Source of the DNA: Hippopus hippopus
Lineage: Eukaryota > Mollusca > Bivalvia > Cardiida > Cardiidae
DNA: 64,000 bases
Reading direction: 5' to 3'
NCBI GenBank assembly: GCA_946811185.2
Contig: OX328096.1
Coordinates: forward strand, 41,678,252-41,742,251
The notes under the pieces were generated by a model, which worked only from the letters and a program-made list of their open reading frames with translations, was not told the DNA's origin and did no database searches. How positions within the stretch are numbered: position 1 is the first letter of the stretch; every line of letters begins with the position of its first letter. Below, piece after piece: positions 57,201 to 64,000 of the stretch. The translations under genes and the position numbers were made by a program.

Positions 57201-60200
57201 AAGGAAGACAAAAAAAAAAAAGGTCTAAGATAAAATATTATCAAGTTGTCTGTATTTCTACAGGAGTGGGTTCCTGATGACTTTGAGCCTGCAGAGCCCA
57301 AATTGTATAAAGTTGGTCTTGGTATGGGCTATCTAGAGTTACCACAAGGTAGTAATACTTATGTTTCTTGAAAAAGAGTCATAGTGTGACTCTAAATAAT
57401 TATGCTGTAGGCATGTTATACTTCTTTTGATTATACATTTCACACTTTATTAAACTACCGAGTTTAGACATCACAGAAGAAAAGAACTTTTTAAAAGACT
57501 GGGAAAAGGAGAAGAGGCTGGAAACAAGCATTTTGTCCTATTCCCACAATCTTTTTTGCCTTTTCACAAACAAGTCAAATCATTTTAGTCACATTTAATT
57601 TGTAGACTGGAAATACTTTAAATTATGGACAATTCCAAAATTTTGCCATGTAGTAAAGAGTTAAAGAAAATCATGGTACATAGTACACTTAATGTTAATT
57701 AAAATGTTTTTTTCTATATTCGTTCCATTTCTCTCATGAATATATCTGTCATGAATTTATACAACTTGAATAGGAAATAGAGAATTATTATTACATATTA
57801 CAATTTCAAGTAGATTAAGTCTTAAAGATACATCCTTACAGCCAGACAGGAAAAACGCTGTCAAAACTTGCAAGTGTGTAGAAGGCTCAGCTGTGTATAC
57901 ATAGATAAATTACAACTATATATAGTGTAAGGGATAGATAAACACAAGAGACTTGTCCTCACTGAAGACTGGAAACGGCAACACAGATTGCTTGGAAGGC
58001 CTCCAAAACATGAAATGCACTTTCTGCCCATCGTAATCTCTGCAATCTTGCAGCCATCATGGGCAATCTTTGGCATGAAGATACACTAATAATCATAGTT
58101 TCATAAAATAGGGATGGAATGGGTTAAAAAAGGTATAGATATGTCTTTAAATGCTTTCAAAATGTGTTATCGATATTTTATGAAAGAGTTTAAGCAGTAA
58201 AAGAGCTAGATTATGTTCATAATTTACATTTTTACTCATGATGTGTTGTCTATTTGTAGTTGAGATACCAGGTGGTAAACTGAAACAGCCTTTACTAGAT
58301 ACTAAACAAGTGTATATATTAGACTGTAAAACTGATGTATTTGTTTGGATTGGAAAGAAATCCACACGATTGATCAGAGCTGCTGCATTAAAACTCTCTC
58401 AAGAGCTAAACAGTATGATAGAGAGACCCAAATTCTGTAGTGTTTTGCGTTGTTTAGAAGGAACAGAACCACAAATATTCAAAACCAAGTTTGTGGGATG
58501 GGACGATGTACTGCCAGTAGATTACACAAGAACAGCGGAATCTATCATACGCAGAGGTGCTGATATGAAGGTAAGTTTCATTTTCTCACATGATGGCCAT
58601 GTCAGGTGTGTGATAATTATTCTTTTGCTGTAGTTTTGTTTTGTAAAAATTATGTACATGAAGATACAGTTATGGTGATTACTTATCACTTATTACCATC
58701 TGGCACAACTTTGTTGCTAAAGGAGAAAATGCAGCATTTTCTTGTTTTCCTGCAAAGTTTTGGTACCTTTCAGATATAAATTACACTTAGTTTTTCATCT
58801 GCACATGCTTTCCATTTGGAAGTATCTAAAATTTTGTCTTACAAAGGGTTAAGCTAAGATACTTGCCTGTGGGTGAAAATATTATGGCAAAAGGAAAATG
58901 CCCATAATGAAAAATGCTTTCAAGTGTAATCTTCTTCAAGATGTAGAAGATGTGTTTTGTTTCATTCCAAAAGGACTAAAAGAAAGGTATTTATCAACAG
59001 TGCTTTTTTCTACGGTCTTATTTAGCTATTTTGTCCTTTTTCTGGACCAAAGATTTTGCAATCACAGAGATAGAGTAGAATAAAGTATCCAAAATTATCA
59101 CCATACATCTGGCAAGTAGTTGAAACAGGAAACTCTTATTAATCACTGTTTTTCACAATACATCTGTTTCCAGATCATAATGGAAAGAGACAAGATGAAG
59201 ACAGATTTGTCAGCCTTGTTTATAGCCAGACAACCATCAATGCGTAAAGAAGAGGCAGTATGTTATTTTACCGTTATGTTCATTTTGATCTTCTATTTGT
59301 TATGGCTTTACTACTAAATATTTTGAAAAAAGAAAAAAAAAATTATGATAATCAACACAATAGGCAACAGAATTTTTCTTCATTTATGTTCTTATATCTT
59401 TATTTTGTTTAAAAAAAAAAAAGATTTTTTGGTCAATTGCATTTTATTTAAGCAAGCAGATACTTCTTTCCCCAGAGTGTAGAGTAAAATTCTTGGCTAA
59501 GTGATGGTTTGACTTCTATTGTATACTCACCTCCTTTAGCTATGATGGCCAGGGACCTGTCAGTTTCTGTTGTTGACAACTGTAGTTGTTTTGCTAGTAT
59601 TTTCCATGTAAGCCAAGTTTTAGGATTGAATGATACAACCCTGCAAATTTATCGTCTGTGGAACAATACAGGTTCATCATTGCCCTCTTGTGTACTAGTG
59701 ATAGACTGTACAATTTCTTAAATATAGAGAAAAAGGTGGGAATTGTGTAAACATACCAGTCACGATTCACGTTGATAGCAAATATCCGCAGGAAGCATAA
59801 GATCATAATTTCTTCATATATGAAACCAAAGAAGTATAACATAAGGAAGTTTTAAAGAATGCCAATATGACTATGAAATCATGGTTTACATCTACTAATT
59901 AGAACTGCTGCATTTTCTAACAGGAACAACTTATTGAAGAATGGAATGAAGATTTGGATGGCATGGAAGCATTTGTTTTAGAAGGCAAAAAGTTTGTCAA
60001 GTTACCTGAAAACGAAATAGGTAAGTTTGCAAGCGTTATATGATTTATCTATATTTCAATCAACTTTAAAAGAATTTCACTTCACACTTTAAATGCCAAA
60101 CATAATATGAAATCAATATATTCCGTCTTCAAAAAAGAACTGTTCTATAAAATTGTGATGGTGGACTGATTGACATGAAATTTTTAACATAACAATTACT

Positions 60201-63200
60201 TCTTTTGTTCAGGTATATTCCACAGTGGGGACTGCTATGTGTTTTTGTGTCGCTATTGGTTACCGGTTGATCTACCTGAGGATGAAGAGGAAAATCCAGA
60301 TGAAGAGGAACCACTAGAGGAACAAATAAAATGTGTTGTTTATTTCTGGCAAGGACGGGATGCAGGCAATATGGGATGGCTTACTTTTACATTTAGGTGT
60401 GTTTACTTGTTACAAAGTTCATTATCTTCTCAAGCGGAATGCCCTTTTCAGAACAGTCCCAAGCTGTATTGACCCAAAGAAAGACGGTTTTTGAAAACAT
60501 TGTTGGAAAAGGAGAAAATACTGGTGATCATTGTGTCCTTGTTTCCAACAAAGCATTCTATTTTCCAAAGACAACTCTCACTTTTAAGACTTTCCCACAC
60601 AATTCCAGCTATTAAAGACCCTGGAGAGGAAAGCTTTTGAAAACATTGTGGAAGAAGGAGAAAATGCTGTTAAGTAGCAATTACTCTTTTTCCAACAAAG
60701 TTTTCTACCCTATGAAAGACATATTTTAGGTTTTGAGTTATGCTTGTCACCTGCAGATGCCTTCAATTTAGACTATGTTAAAATTTGATGTCTGGTAAAG
60801 AGTTAAGCCACACTTAGTTTGTCCTGTGCTAATGCTTTCAGTTTGGACAAGCCCAAAATTTTGTTATAGGTAAAGACTTAAGTATTTACCAAACAACAAA
60901 ACTTAAGACCACAAAGACAAACAAAAAATCTCAATGTTCACAAAGTGAACTAGATTACAGGGTTTCATGGTGTATAACATATCATATATAAGAACAATCA
61001 GAAATACTTATCAAGGCTTATTGGAAAGAAATCAGTGGTTTGGTTCAGTTTGGAAGATAACAGAATTTGGTATGAAACAAGTGAAGTGTAGATCTTAAAA
61101 GAATTGTAAATTTTGTGAAAGGAAAAAAGAAATCAAATAGCTTGCTTTGAAAAGATATCAGGAAAGGGAAAAGACTAAAGAAAAATAATCGTTGACCATA
61201 TTTTTGTTTTACTATAGTTTACAAAAGAAGTTTGAATCATTATTTGGTGACAAACTGGAGGTAGTACGTACACACCAACAACAAGAGAATCTCAAGTTCA
61301 TGTCTCATTTTAAGAGAAAGTTTGTCATAAGAAAAGGTAAAAGAAAATTGCCAAATGCTGCTCCAAAGAAAGCTGTGGTAGAACTATTTGAGTTAAGAGC
61401 AAATGGTGGTATTATATCTACAAGATGTGTTCAGGTAAGTAAATCTGCCATATTTCTTTACTTATTAAAAGTATGAGAAAAACTGAATAATTTGAATACT
61501 AGTAGAATAAATATCTTGGATTTTTCTGCAGAGACTGCTTTGTCCTTTAAAGTGTGTAATGGTTTCCCTGTTAGCCCCTAAACAGATAACTTTGACATTT
61601 CCTTGGGGGGTCAAAATGTGGCAAAAGAAAATTTGCTTGTTATGAAAATCATCTTTCACCATAATGTTTTCATAAAATGGTCTGATGATTGGAGACGGTT
61701 CAGTGATAATGTGAAAAGCTATCATTTTAACCTTTGTCAGATGCATGTTTTTGTTGCTTCATTTCAGATAAGACCTCATGCTTCCATGTTAAATTCCTGT
61801 TTCTGGTATGTATATATAGTTTAAAGCTTTAGATGTATTTTAAAATAGTTACATTGACAGCCATGAACCTAACTGGTAAATGTACAGAAATGTCTTTGTT
61901 TTAGAGTAATCAGGCTTCAAAATGACAATATAATTATAATGGTCCCCAATAAACTGACTTTATGCAGGTTAGTTGCAGGCCTATTATTTGCCATAGATCA
62001 GAGTGTTAGATATTCTTTGCACCTTTTAGATTTTTCTGATTGTGTATGTAATGACTATGTTTTTAAATCATTGTAAAACTTTTATTATACAATTATAGCC
62101 TTGGTCCAACAAGGCTTTTGGTTTTTTATATTATCTTTCCATGATTTCTTCCCATGACTTGGAAATATAAAAATCACAAACTAGCTAAAGTCTTCAAAAA
62201 GTGTTCTAAGGACCCTGATAATATCTGGTAGTGATCATTAATCAAAATTAGTCACTACTAATCTTGCAAGCTGCACAAAGGATTAAAACATCAGTCCCAT
62301 AGTCCTTGCTACTGTGATGCCATGATGTATTATGTGACCATGGACATTGACTTTTTCAGAGAGATTGCAGATGTCTTGGAGGGGTTTCACTTTATTCTTT
62401 ACCAAAGGATCTAGTTTTTTAAATCCTGCAGAATAAGGTTCTTGAAAACATTTTGGGAAAAGGAGAAAATGCTTGTAAGTAGCATTTTCTCCTCGCCCTA
62501 CTATTTCTTCTTTTTCCCAGTCCAGTGTCATCATTCAGGTAGTATTTAATCTGTCCTTGGCAAATACTTTCAATATGGATGGGCCTAAAATAATTTTTTG
62601 CATGTAAAGATTTAAATTGTCAAATGGTTTTGAGTTTTCACTGATCAAAGTTATTTGCAGCCTATTCTTTGTGCATACATGCAAGCCATGCCTCACTTAT
62701 GGAAGATCAGTCTCTTCTAAGTTCCTTCGTTGATGTAAAGTTTCAAAACAATTAACTTAAAGGCTATTGATTGGTGATTATAGTTAAGGGAATTGGACTG
62801 TCAGCTATTTACAGATGTTCCATTTCAAAAAAGTTTGCTGATGAAAGTTAACCTAATTTGTAAACACTATTTACAATCAACCACATTTATTTGTTACTTT
62901 GTACCTTGTGTAGGGCTAGTATTAGAAGCATGAAAGCATTTCAATTTTATTTTCAGTTTCATTTTAATGGTACCTTTTGACACAGAAGATCTGAATGGTG
63001 TGGTGTATGTGTGGTGTGGGAGCAAAGCTGACCATGAGGATGCTAGTTTAGCTGAAGAGATAGCCTACATGATGTACAAGGTGAGGAAAACCTGCAGACA
63101 TACAAGCATGAATTCAGCTGAGGATCGTGAAGATCAAAACCAGACTGCACAGGTCAAGTAATCTGATCCAATATCCTCACTTTCAGAGACCCTGTGAAAG

Positions 63201-63704
63201 ATTCAGTCTTGGTGTTTACATTGCAGTACCTGGATCTTTATTGTGTATGGAAAGTGTTCATCTTAATTGATTTGGCGCACTGTGAGTGTGCAGTTCCCTT
63301 CAACAAAATTTGTTTGTGGGAGTAACATCAAGAAATATTCTATTGTAATCTGAATTGTCTTGAATTTTGATTGTATAAACACTACAAAATACAAAATTTT
63401 GTTTTGTGTACATGTACATGTAGTTACACATTTTCCTGTGTTGAAACTGAAAGACTGACTTGACAGGCGCTCTAATGTATTTAAAAGTCCTGCATGTAAC
63501 CTTAAAAGTTGAAGAAATTAACAAGAACATTCAAAATGGATGTATTGAATTTCACTGGGAAGATTTAAGAAGACCTACTTGAAAATTTTTGTGTCATTTT
63601 GTATTTAAATACAGGATAACTATACAGTACAGATGATAAATGAAGGCGAGGAACCTGAAAACTTTTTCTGGGTTGGTATTGGAGGGAAGAAACCTTATGA
63701 CAAG
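32276..63704 (+). CDS. FLII: Flightless-1 homologue (LRR-gelsolin actin regulator), 28 exons, 3' end beyond window
   Basis: Exons (below) join in phase into 1124 codons without a stop; known FLII proteins have about 1260-1270, so roughly 140 residues lie past the right edge. The N-terminal half is a leucine-rich-repeat array (exons 1-11, repeats like [15 protein letters not shown]) for protein partners, including Ras-pathway and LRRFIP-type proteins. A short basic/acidic linker (exon 12, [10 protein letters not shown]) follows, then gelsolin-like repeats from exon 14 ([21 protein letters not shown]) that bind actin. Family knowledge: FLII acts in the cytoskeleton, in muscle and in nuclear-receptor coactivation. 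Nearly every exon aligns by eye with the vertebrate protein as I remember it. One difference is a shortened loop between exons 20 and 21. The start in exon 1 gives [12 protein letters not shown], matching the family's N-terminus. Confidence 0.96.
34233..34438. mobile_element. MITE family 2 copy in FLII intron 1
   Basis: AAAAGGGGATTTAATGCATC and ATGCATTAAGTTCCCTTTGC ends; centre deleted. Confidence 0.6.
35137..35247 (+). CDS. FLII: FLII exon 2
   Basis: LRR residues [18 protein letters not shown]. Acceptor TTAAG, donor TTG|GTAAG. Confidence 0.94.
35372..35597. mobile_element. MITE family 2 copy in FLII intron 2
   Basis: GCCATGCTCTGTGAAAATTG left end, CCATGTCAGCTTGTGCAGTC centre, and GATGCATAAAGCTCCCTTTT right end. 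Confidence 0.6.
35690..35908. mobile_element. hairpin MITE family 1, eroded copy in FLII intron 2
   Basis: GAAAGCATTCACAGATGAC arm, eroded hairpin, and TTTTTGGTAAAGGGTTAA end. Confidence 0.55.
35932..36084 (+). CDS. FLII: FLII exon 3
   Basis: [18 protein letters not shown], ending LEDLSVV. The donor is GTCAGT. Confidence 0.93.
36140..36545. repeat. family-3 MITE remnant, C/A homopolymer run and family-1 MITE remnant
   Basis: Eroded family-3 hairpin (36140-36235), then about 18 C and more than 30 A residues (36247-36294), then a family-1 copy (about 36340-36542). All in FLII intron 3. Confidence 0.6.
36838..37094. mobile_element. hairpin MITE family 1 copy with duplicated left end
   Basis: TTAACTCTTTACCAAACGAC is repeated as TTAACTCTTTAACAAACAAC 30 bases on. 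Hairpin about 36978-37040; end GTGTGATAAAGGGTTAA. Confidence 0.7.
37431..37516 (+). CDS. FLII: FLII exon 4
   Basis: [18 protein letters not shown]; ends two bases into a codon. Confidence 0.94.
37878..38126. mobile_element. MITE with clear terminal inverted repeats in FLII intron 4
   Basis: Ends CAACACGCAAAAAGGGG and CCCCTTTTCGCGTGTTG, then ATTCGGACAT and ATGTCCGAAT inward. Internally, AGCCTGCGCAGTCGGC and CTGCGCAGGCTGATCC repeats are arranged head to head. Confidence 0.8.
38210..38286 (+). CDS. FLII: FLII exon 5
   Basis: [19 protein letters not shown]. Confidence 0.94.
39976..40164 (+). CDS. FLII: FLII exon 6
   Basis: [37 protein letters not shown]. The donor is the weaker GTATAT. Confidence 0.94.
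40312..40508. mobile_element. hairpin MITE family 1, hairpin half lost
   Basis: Ends TTAACCCTTTACCAAAC and ATTTGGTAAAGAGTTAA; only GCATTTTCTCCTTTTCCC of the hairpin remains. Another copy lies at about 40884-41086. Confidence 0.68.
41123..41239 (+). CDS. FLII: FLII exon 7
   Basis: [31 protein letters not shown]. Confidence 0.94.
42094..42152 (+). CDS. FLII: FLII exon 8
   Basis: [19 protein letters not shown]. Donor CCG|GTGAAA. Confidence 0.94.
42830..42987 (+). CDS. FLII: FLII exon 9
   Basis: [17 protein letters not shown], then [16 protein letters not shown]. Confidence 0.94.
43075..43288. mobile_element. hairpin MITE family 1, eroded copy in FLII intron 9
   Basis: CTCTCTACTACATGACAAAA left end, GGGAAAAGGAGGAAATGCTG centre, ATGGTGAAGAGTTAA right end. 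Confidence 0.55.
43797..44065. mobile_element. MITE family 2 copy in FLII intron 9
   Basis: GAGCCATACTCCATGAAGAG end, CAGGTCAACCTGCGAAG and CCGCGCAGGCTGACCTG palindrome (about 43851-43887), GATGCATTTAGTCCCCTTTT end. Confidence 0.72.
44175..44259 (+). CDS. FLII: FLII exon 10
   Basis: [18 protein letters not shown]; donor GAG|GTATAC. Confidence 0.92.
44422..45015 (+). mobile_element. Helentron/pearl-like non-autonomous insertion
   Basis: Starts TAGCTCCACTGGCC and ends CCAGTGGAGTGATAC followed by the hairpin GGCCATCATGGCC and CTCAAGG. The subterminal inverted repeat plus 3' hairpin are as in the element at 45739-47301. It interrupts a family-1 MITE begun at about 44270. Class assignment is inference. 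Confidence 0.6.
45020..45345 (+). mobile_element. second satellite-type insertion, truncated
   Basis: TTATACCTCCCACC and GGGGTTATACTGGTTTCACC match the start design of the 50926 element; the tandem part is reduced to one unit. Confidence 0.45.
45739..47301 (+). mobile_element. Helentron/pearl-like element with about eight 145-bp tandem repeats
   Basis: Begins TAGCTCACCTGAGCAC and ends CTCAGGTGAGCGAC, then hairpin GGGCCATCATGGCCC (47281-47295) and CTTG. Internal units recur at about 46136, 46285, 46431, 46572, 46720, 46866, 47005 and 47146, each with an AAACCTTGTGTAC-like motif. A tRNA-like SINE (45851-46060) sits in the 5' part. Confidence 0.75.
45851..46060 (+). mobile_element. tRNA-derived SINE nested in the 45739 element
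   Basis: GTGGGGTAGAGCGTCGG (A-box), CCTCGTAACC anticodon region, GAGTTCGATACC (B-box), then a non-tRNA body ending in an AT-rich tail with AAATAAATATG. It looks like a recent copy, as both Pol III boxes are well kept. Confidence 0.75.
47323..47476 (+). CDS. FLII: FLII exon 11
   Basis: [37 protein letters not shown]: end of the LRR array. The preceding intron is filled by satellite-bearing insertions. Confidence 0.94.
47962..48109 (+). CDS. FLII: FLII exon 12
   Basis: Basic then charged linker: [30 protein letters not shown]. Confidence 0.92.
48133..48365. mobile_element. hairpin MITE family 1, eroded copy in FLII intron 12
   Basis: TTAATCCTTTATCACTCAGC and GTGTAGTAAAGCGTTAA ends, GAAATGCTGGTAATTAG centre. 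Confidence 0.6.
48843..49066 (+). mobile_element. tRNA-derived SINE in FLII intron 12
   Basis: GCGTGGCTCACTGGTAAAGT (A-box), AGATTCAAGCCCC (B-box-like), body with AGGCAAGATATTTTAGAGCC, tail ATATGACTGAAATAAGGTTA. Ends about 70 bases before exon 13. Confidence 0.75.
49137..49219 (+). CDS. FLII: FLII exon 13
   Basis: [18 protein letters not shown]; leads into the first gelsolin repeat. Confidence 0.92.
50116..50263. repeat. 150-bp near-perfect palindrome
   Basis: ATCTGACATGAGTTGGCGT at the left is inverted as ACGCCAACTCATGTCAGAT at the right. Inner parts TTTTATTAAACGAGT and AATGTTATTAAGC are also mirrored around GAGCCTTTGGCGA. A foldback MITE in FLII intron 13. Confidence 0.82.
50580..50925. 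mobile_element. hairpin MITE family 1, two fused copies
   Basis: TTAACCCTTTATCACACAAT start, hairpins at about 50644-50704 and 50777-50832, each with a following right arm (GTCTGCTAATGCTTTCAA; CTCCAAGTGCTTTCACTT). Confidence 0.7.
50926..52060 (+). mobile_element. satellite-bearing element with 160-bp tandem repeats
   Basis: Starts with the hairpin TATACCCCCG and CGGGGGTATA (50926-50960) and ends GGCGGGGGTATTAAGTC, then ACATTCAGTGACAGCTCTAG. Units recur near 51047, 51176, 51334, 51498, 51659 and 51825 (GCAGATATTGAGCTGATTTT). Architecture as in bivalve pearl-type elements. Confidence 0.75.
52072..52268. mobile_element. hairpin MITE family 1, deleted copy
   Basis: TTAACTCTTTACAAGGCAAC start and GTATGGTACGGTGTAA end; hairpin right half lost. 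Ends only some 15 bases before FLII exon 14. Confidence 0.6.
52284..52334 (+). CDS. FLII: FLII exon 14
   Basis: [16 protein letters not shown], 51 nt; start of gelsolin-like repeat 1. Confidence 0.9.
52753..52865 (+). CDS. FLII: FLII exon 15
   Basis: [33 protein letters not shown]. Confidence 0.94.
52922..53135. repeat. tandem duplication of about 105 bp in FLII intron 15
   Basis: Two adjoining copies share ATAGACATGCTAA, ATGGAATCTTAGAT and AAAGAAATTATCT with a few differences. Confidence 0.75.
53672..53820. repeat. CCAT/CCAC microsatellite
   Basis: About 150 bp of imperfect CATC and CACC tetranucleotides. ORFs on both strands here are products of the repeat. Confidence 0.92.
53838..54065. 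mobile_element. hairpin MITE family 1 copy
   Basis: ACCCTTTACCACACAATCC start, hairpin about 53892-53952, end ATTTGATAAAGACTTAA. Confidence 0.7.
54077..54308 (+). mobile_element. tRNA-derived SINE in FLII intron 15
   Basis: CACGGATAGCTCAGTGGTTA (A-box), eroded B-box, body with AGTGATTTATTATGTCAG, tail AACTCAAATAAAACCAATCA. Confidence 0.7.
54372..54557 (+). CDS. FLII: FLII exon 16
   Basis: [43 protein letters not shown]. Confidence 0.94.
55092..55148 (+). CDS. FLII: FLII exon 17
   Basis: [19 protein letters not shown], 57 nt, phase 0 on both sides. Confidence 0.88.
55335..55445. mobile_element. hairpin MITE family 3, eroded copy in FLII intron 17
   Basis: GGTCAGAGATAAGACTGTGC and AGTGCTGTCTGATCTTGATC, ending in AAGGGTTAA. 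Confidence 0.5.
55808..55923 (+). CDS. FLII: FLII exon 18
   Basis: [20 protein letters not shown]. Confidence 0.93.
56295..56528. mobile_element. MITE family 2 copy in FLII intron 18
   Basis: ATGAGCCTTGCTCTGTGAAA and ACAGAGTATGGCTCATAT are inverted ends; palindrome AGTCAGTCTGCATC and GAGCAGGCTGACC inside. Confidence 0.7.
56875..57010 (+). CDS. FLII: FLII exon 19
   Basis: [18 protein letters not shown]; donor AAG|GTGACC is weak. Confidence 0.92.
57264..57348 (+). CDS. FLII: FLII exon 20
   Basis: [17 protein letters not shown]. Confidence 0.94.
57460..57665. mobile_element. hairpin MITE family 1, eroded copy in FLII intron 20
   Basis: GGGAAAAGGAGAAGAGGCTG centre and ATGTAGTAAAGAGTTAA end. 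Confidence 0.55.
58260..58570 (+). CDS. FLII: FLII exon 21
   Basis: Largest exon: [47 protein letters not shown]. Confidence 0.95.
59174..59257 (+). CDS. FLII: FLII exon 22
   Basis: [19 protein letters not shown]. Confidence 0.93.
59924..60020 (+). CDS. FLII: FLII exon 23
   Basis: [20 protein letters not shown]. Confidence 0.95.
60213..60396 (+). CDS. FLII: FLII exon 24
   Basis: [14 protein letters not shown], an acidic insert [14 protein letters not shown], then [17 protein letters not shown]. Donor GTGTGT. Confidence 0.94.
60475..60895. mobile_element. two hairpin MITE family 1 copies in FLII intron 24
   Basis: Hairpin remnants about 60496-60560 and 60644-60705; right arm ends GTCTGGTAAAGAGTTAA near 60805. 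Confidence 0.6.
61218..61434 (+). CDS. FLII: FLII exon 25
   Basis: [38 protein letters not shown]. Confidence 0.95.
61768..61805 (+). CDS. FLII: FLII exon 26, 38-nt micro-exon
   Basis: [12 protein letters not shown]. Flanked by TTTCAG and GTATGT; needed to keep phase between exons 25 and 27. Confidence 0.88.
62390..62615. mobile_element. hairpin MITE family 1 copy in FLII intron 26
   Basis: CTTTACCAAAGGATCTAG start, GGGAAAAGGAGAAAATGCTT centre, arm GGCAAATACTTTCAATATGG. Confidence 0.6.
62957..63080 (+). CDS. FLII: FLII exon 27
   Basis: [35 protein letters not shown]. Confidence 0.94.
63615..63704 (+). CDS. FLII: FLII exon 28
   Basis: [19 protein letters not shown], ending in DK at donor GTGAGA. 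The next exon is outside the window. Confidence 0.94.
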
Positions 63705-64000
63705 GTGAGAGTACTTTGTTTTCGACTAATATTAGATCCATGACAAGGTTTTTAACTGGCACACATTTTTGTGTCTCATACATAGAAATAGGGACGCAGG
63801 ACCAAACCCCCAAAATTTCTTACCTGCGTCCAGTGGGACACAGCTTCAATTTGTAAATTAATAGGTAAAAAAGTATGATCCAGAAACCCTCAGATGTAAT
63901 ATCCCATACTATTTTATCTAGCAGTCTATTATTGAATGTATTGTGGATATTATGGAATGTATTGTTACATTGGGTATAATTGATACCAGTTTATCATACT

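Noticed and set aside
60239..60472. 77-codon gene
   Set aside because: It is FLII exon 24 read through its donor into the intron.

Overview
The window is animal nuclear DNA, most likely from a bivalve or other mollusc. It has short spliced exons with GT/AG borders, an AT-rich background, and a very dense load of hairpin MITEs, tRNA-derived SINEs and long satellite-bearing elements of the kind seen in bivalves. The species is inferred only loosely. There is no prokaryotic signal.

Region 1 (1 to about 5.1 kb) does not look like host DNA. A reading frame running off the left edge on the minus strand matches, from memory of the family, the N-terminal part of a Polinton/Maverick or adintovirus-type family B DNA polymerase. 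It is transcribed divergently from a CCHC zinc-knuckle gene. Then come four short intronless genes (100, 46, 99 and 103 aa). Each has a TATA box and each ends 20-30 nt past its stop codon in a histone-mRNA-type stem-loop (AGCCCTTTTCAGGGCT or a wobble variant) followed by a CAAGAAAGA-like downstream element. None encodes a histone. Three of the four share one promoter block at fixed distance from the TATA box. A segment rich in repeats, CRE, ETS and E-box motifs (4.65-5.09 kb) follows and may be the element terminus or a regulatory/replication region. This virus-like unit with histone-style mRNA ends is the most unusual thing in the window.

Region 2 (5.1-32.2 kb) is repeat-rich host DNA: a 33-bp minisatellite of about 30 copies split by a MITE, many copies of three hairpin MITE families, several SINEs and a dead Tc1-like transposon (29.8-30.9 kb). 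It holds two host genes: a small secreted, basic, cysteine-rich protein (14.83-15.14 kb), and a two-exon linker-histone H1/H5-like or protamine-like gene (21.12-25.94 kb).

Region 3 (32.28 kb to the right edge) is Flightless-1 (FLII), a leucine-rich-repeat plus gelsolin-repeat actin regulator. I placed 28 exons by homology, splice signals and phase: 1124 codons, open throughout, with the last C-terminal exons beyond the window. Its introns carry MITEs, SINEs and three or four satellite-bearing (Helentron/pearl-like) insertions.
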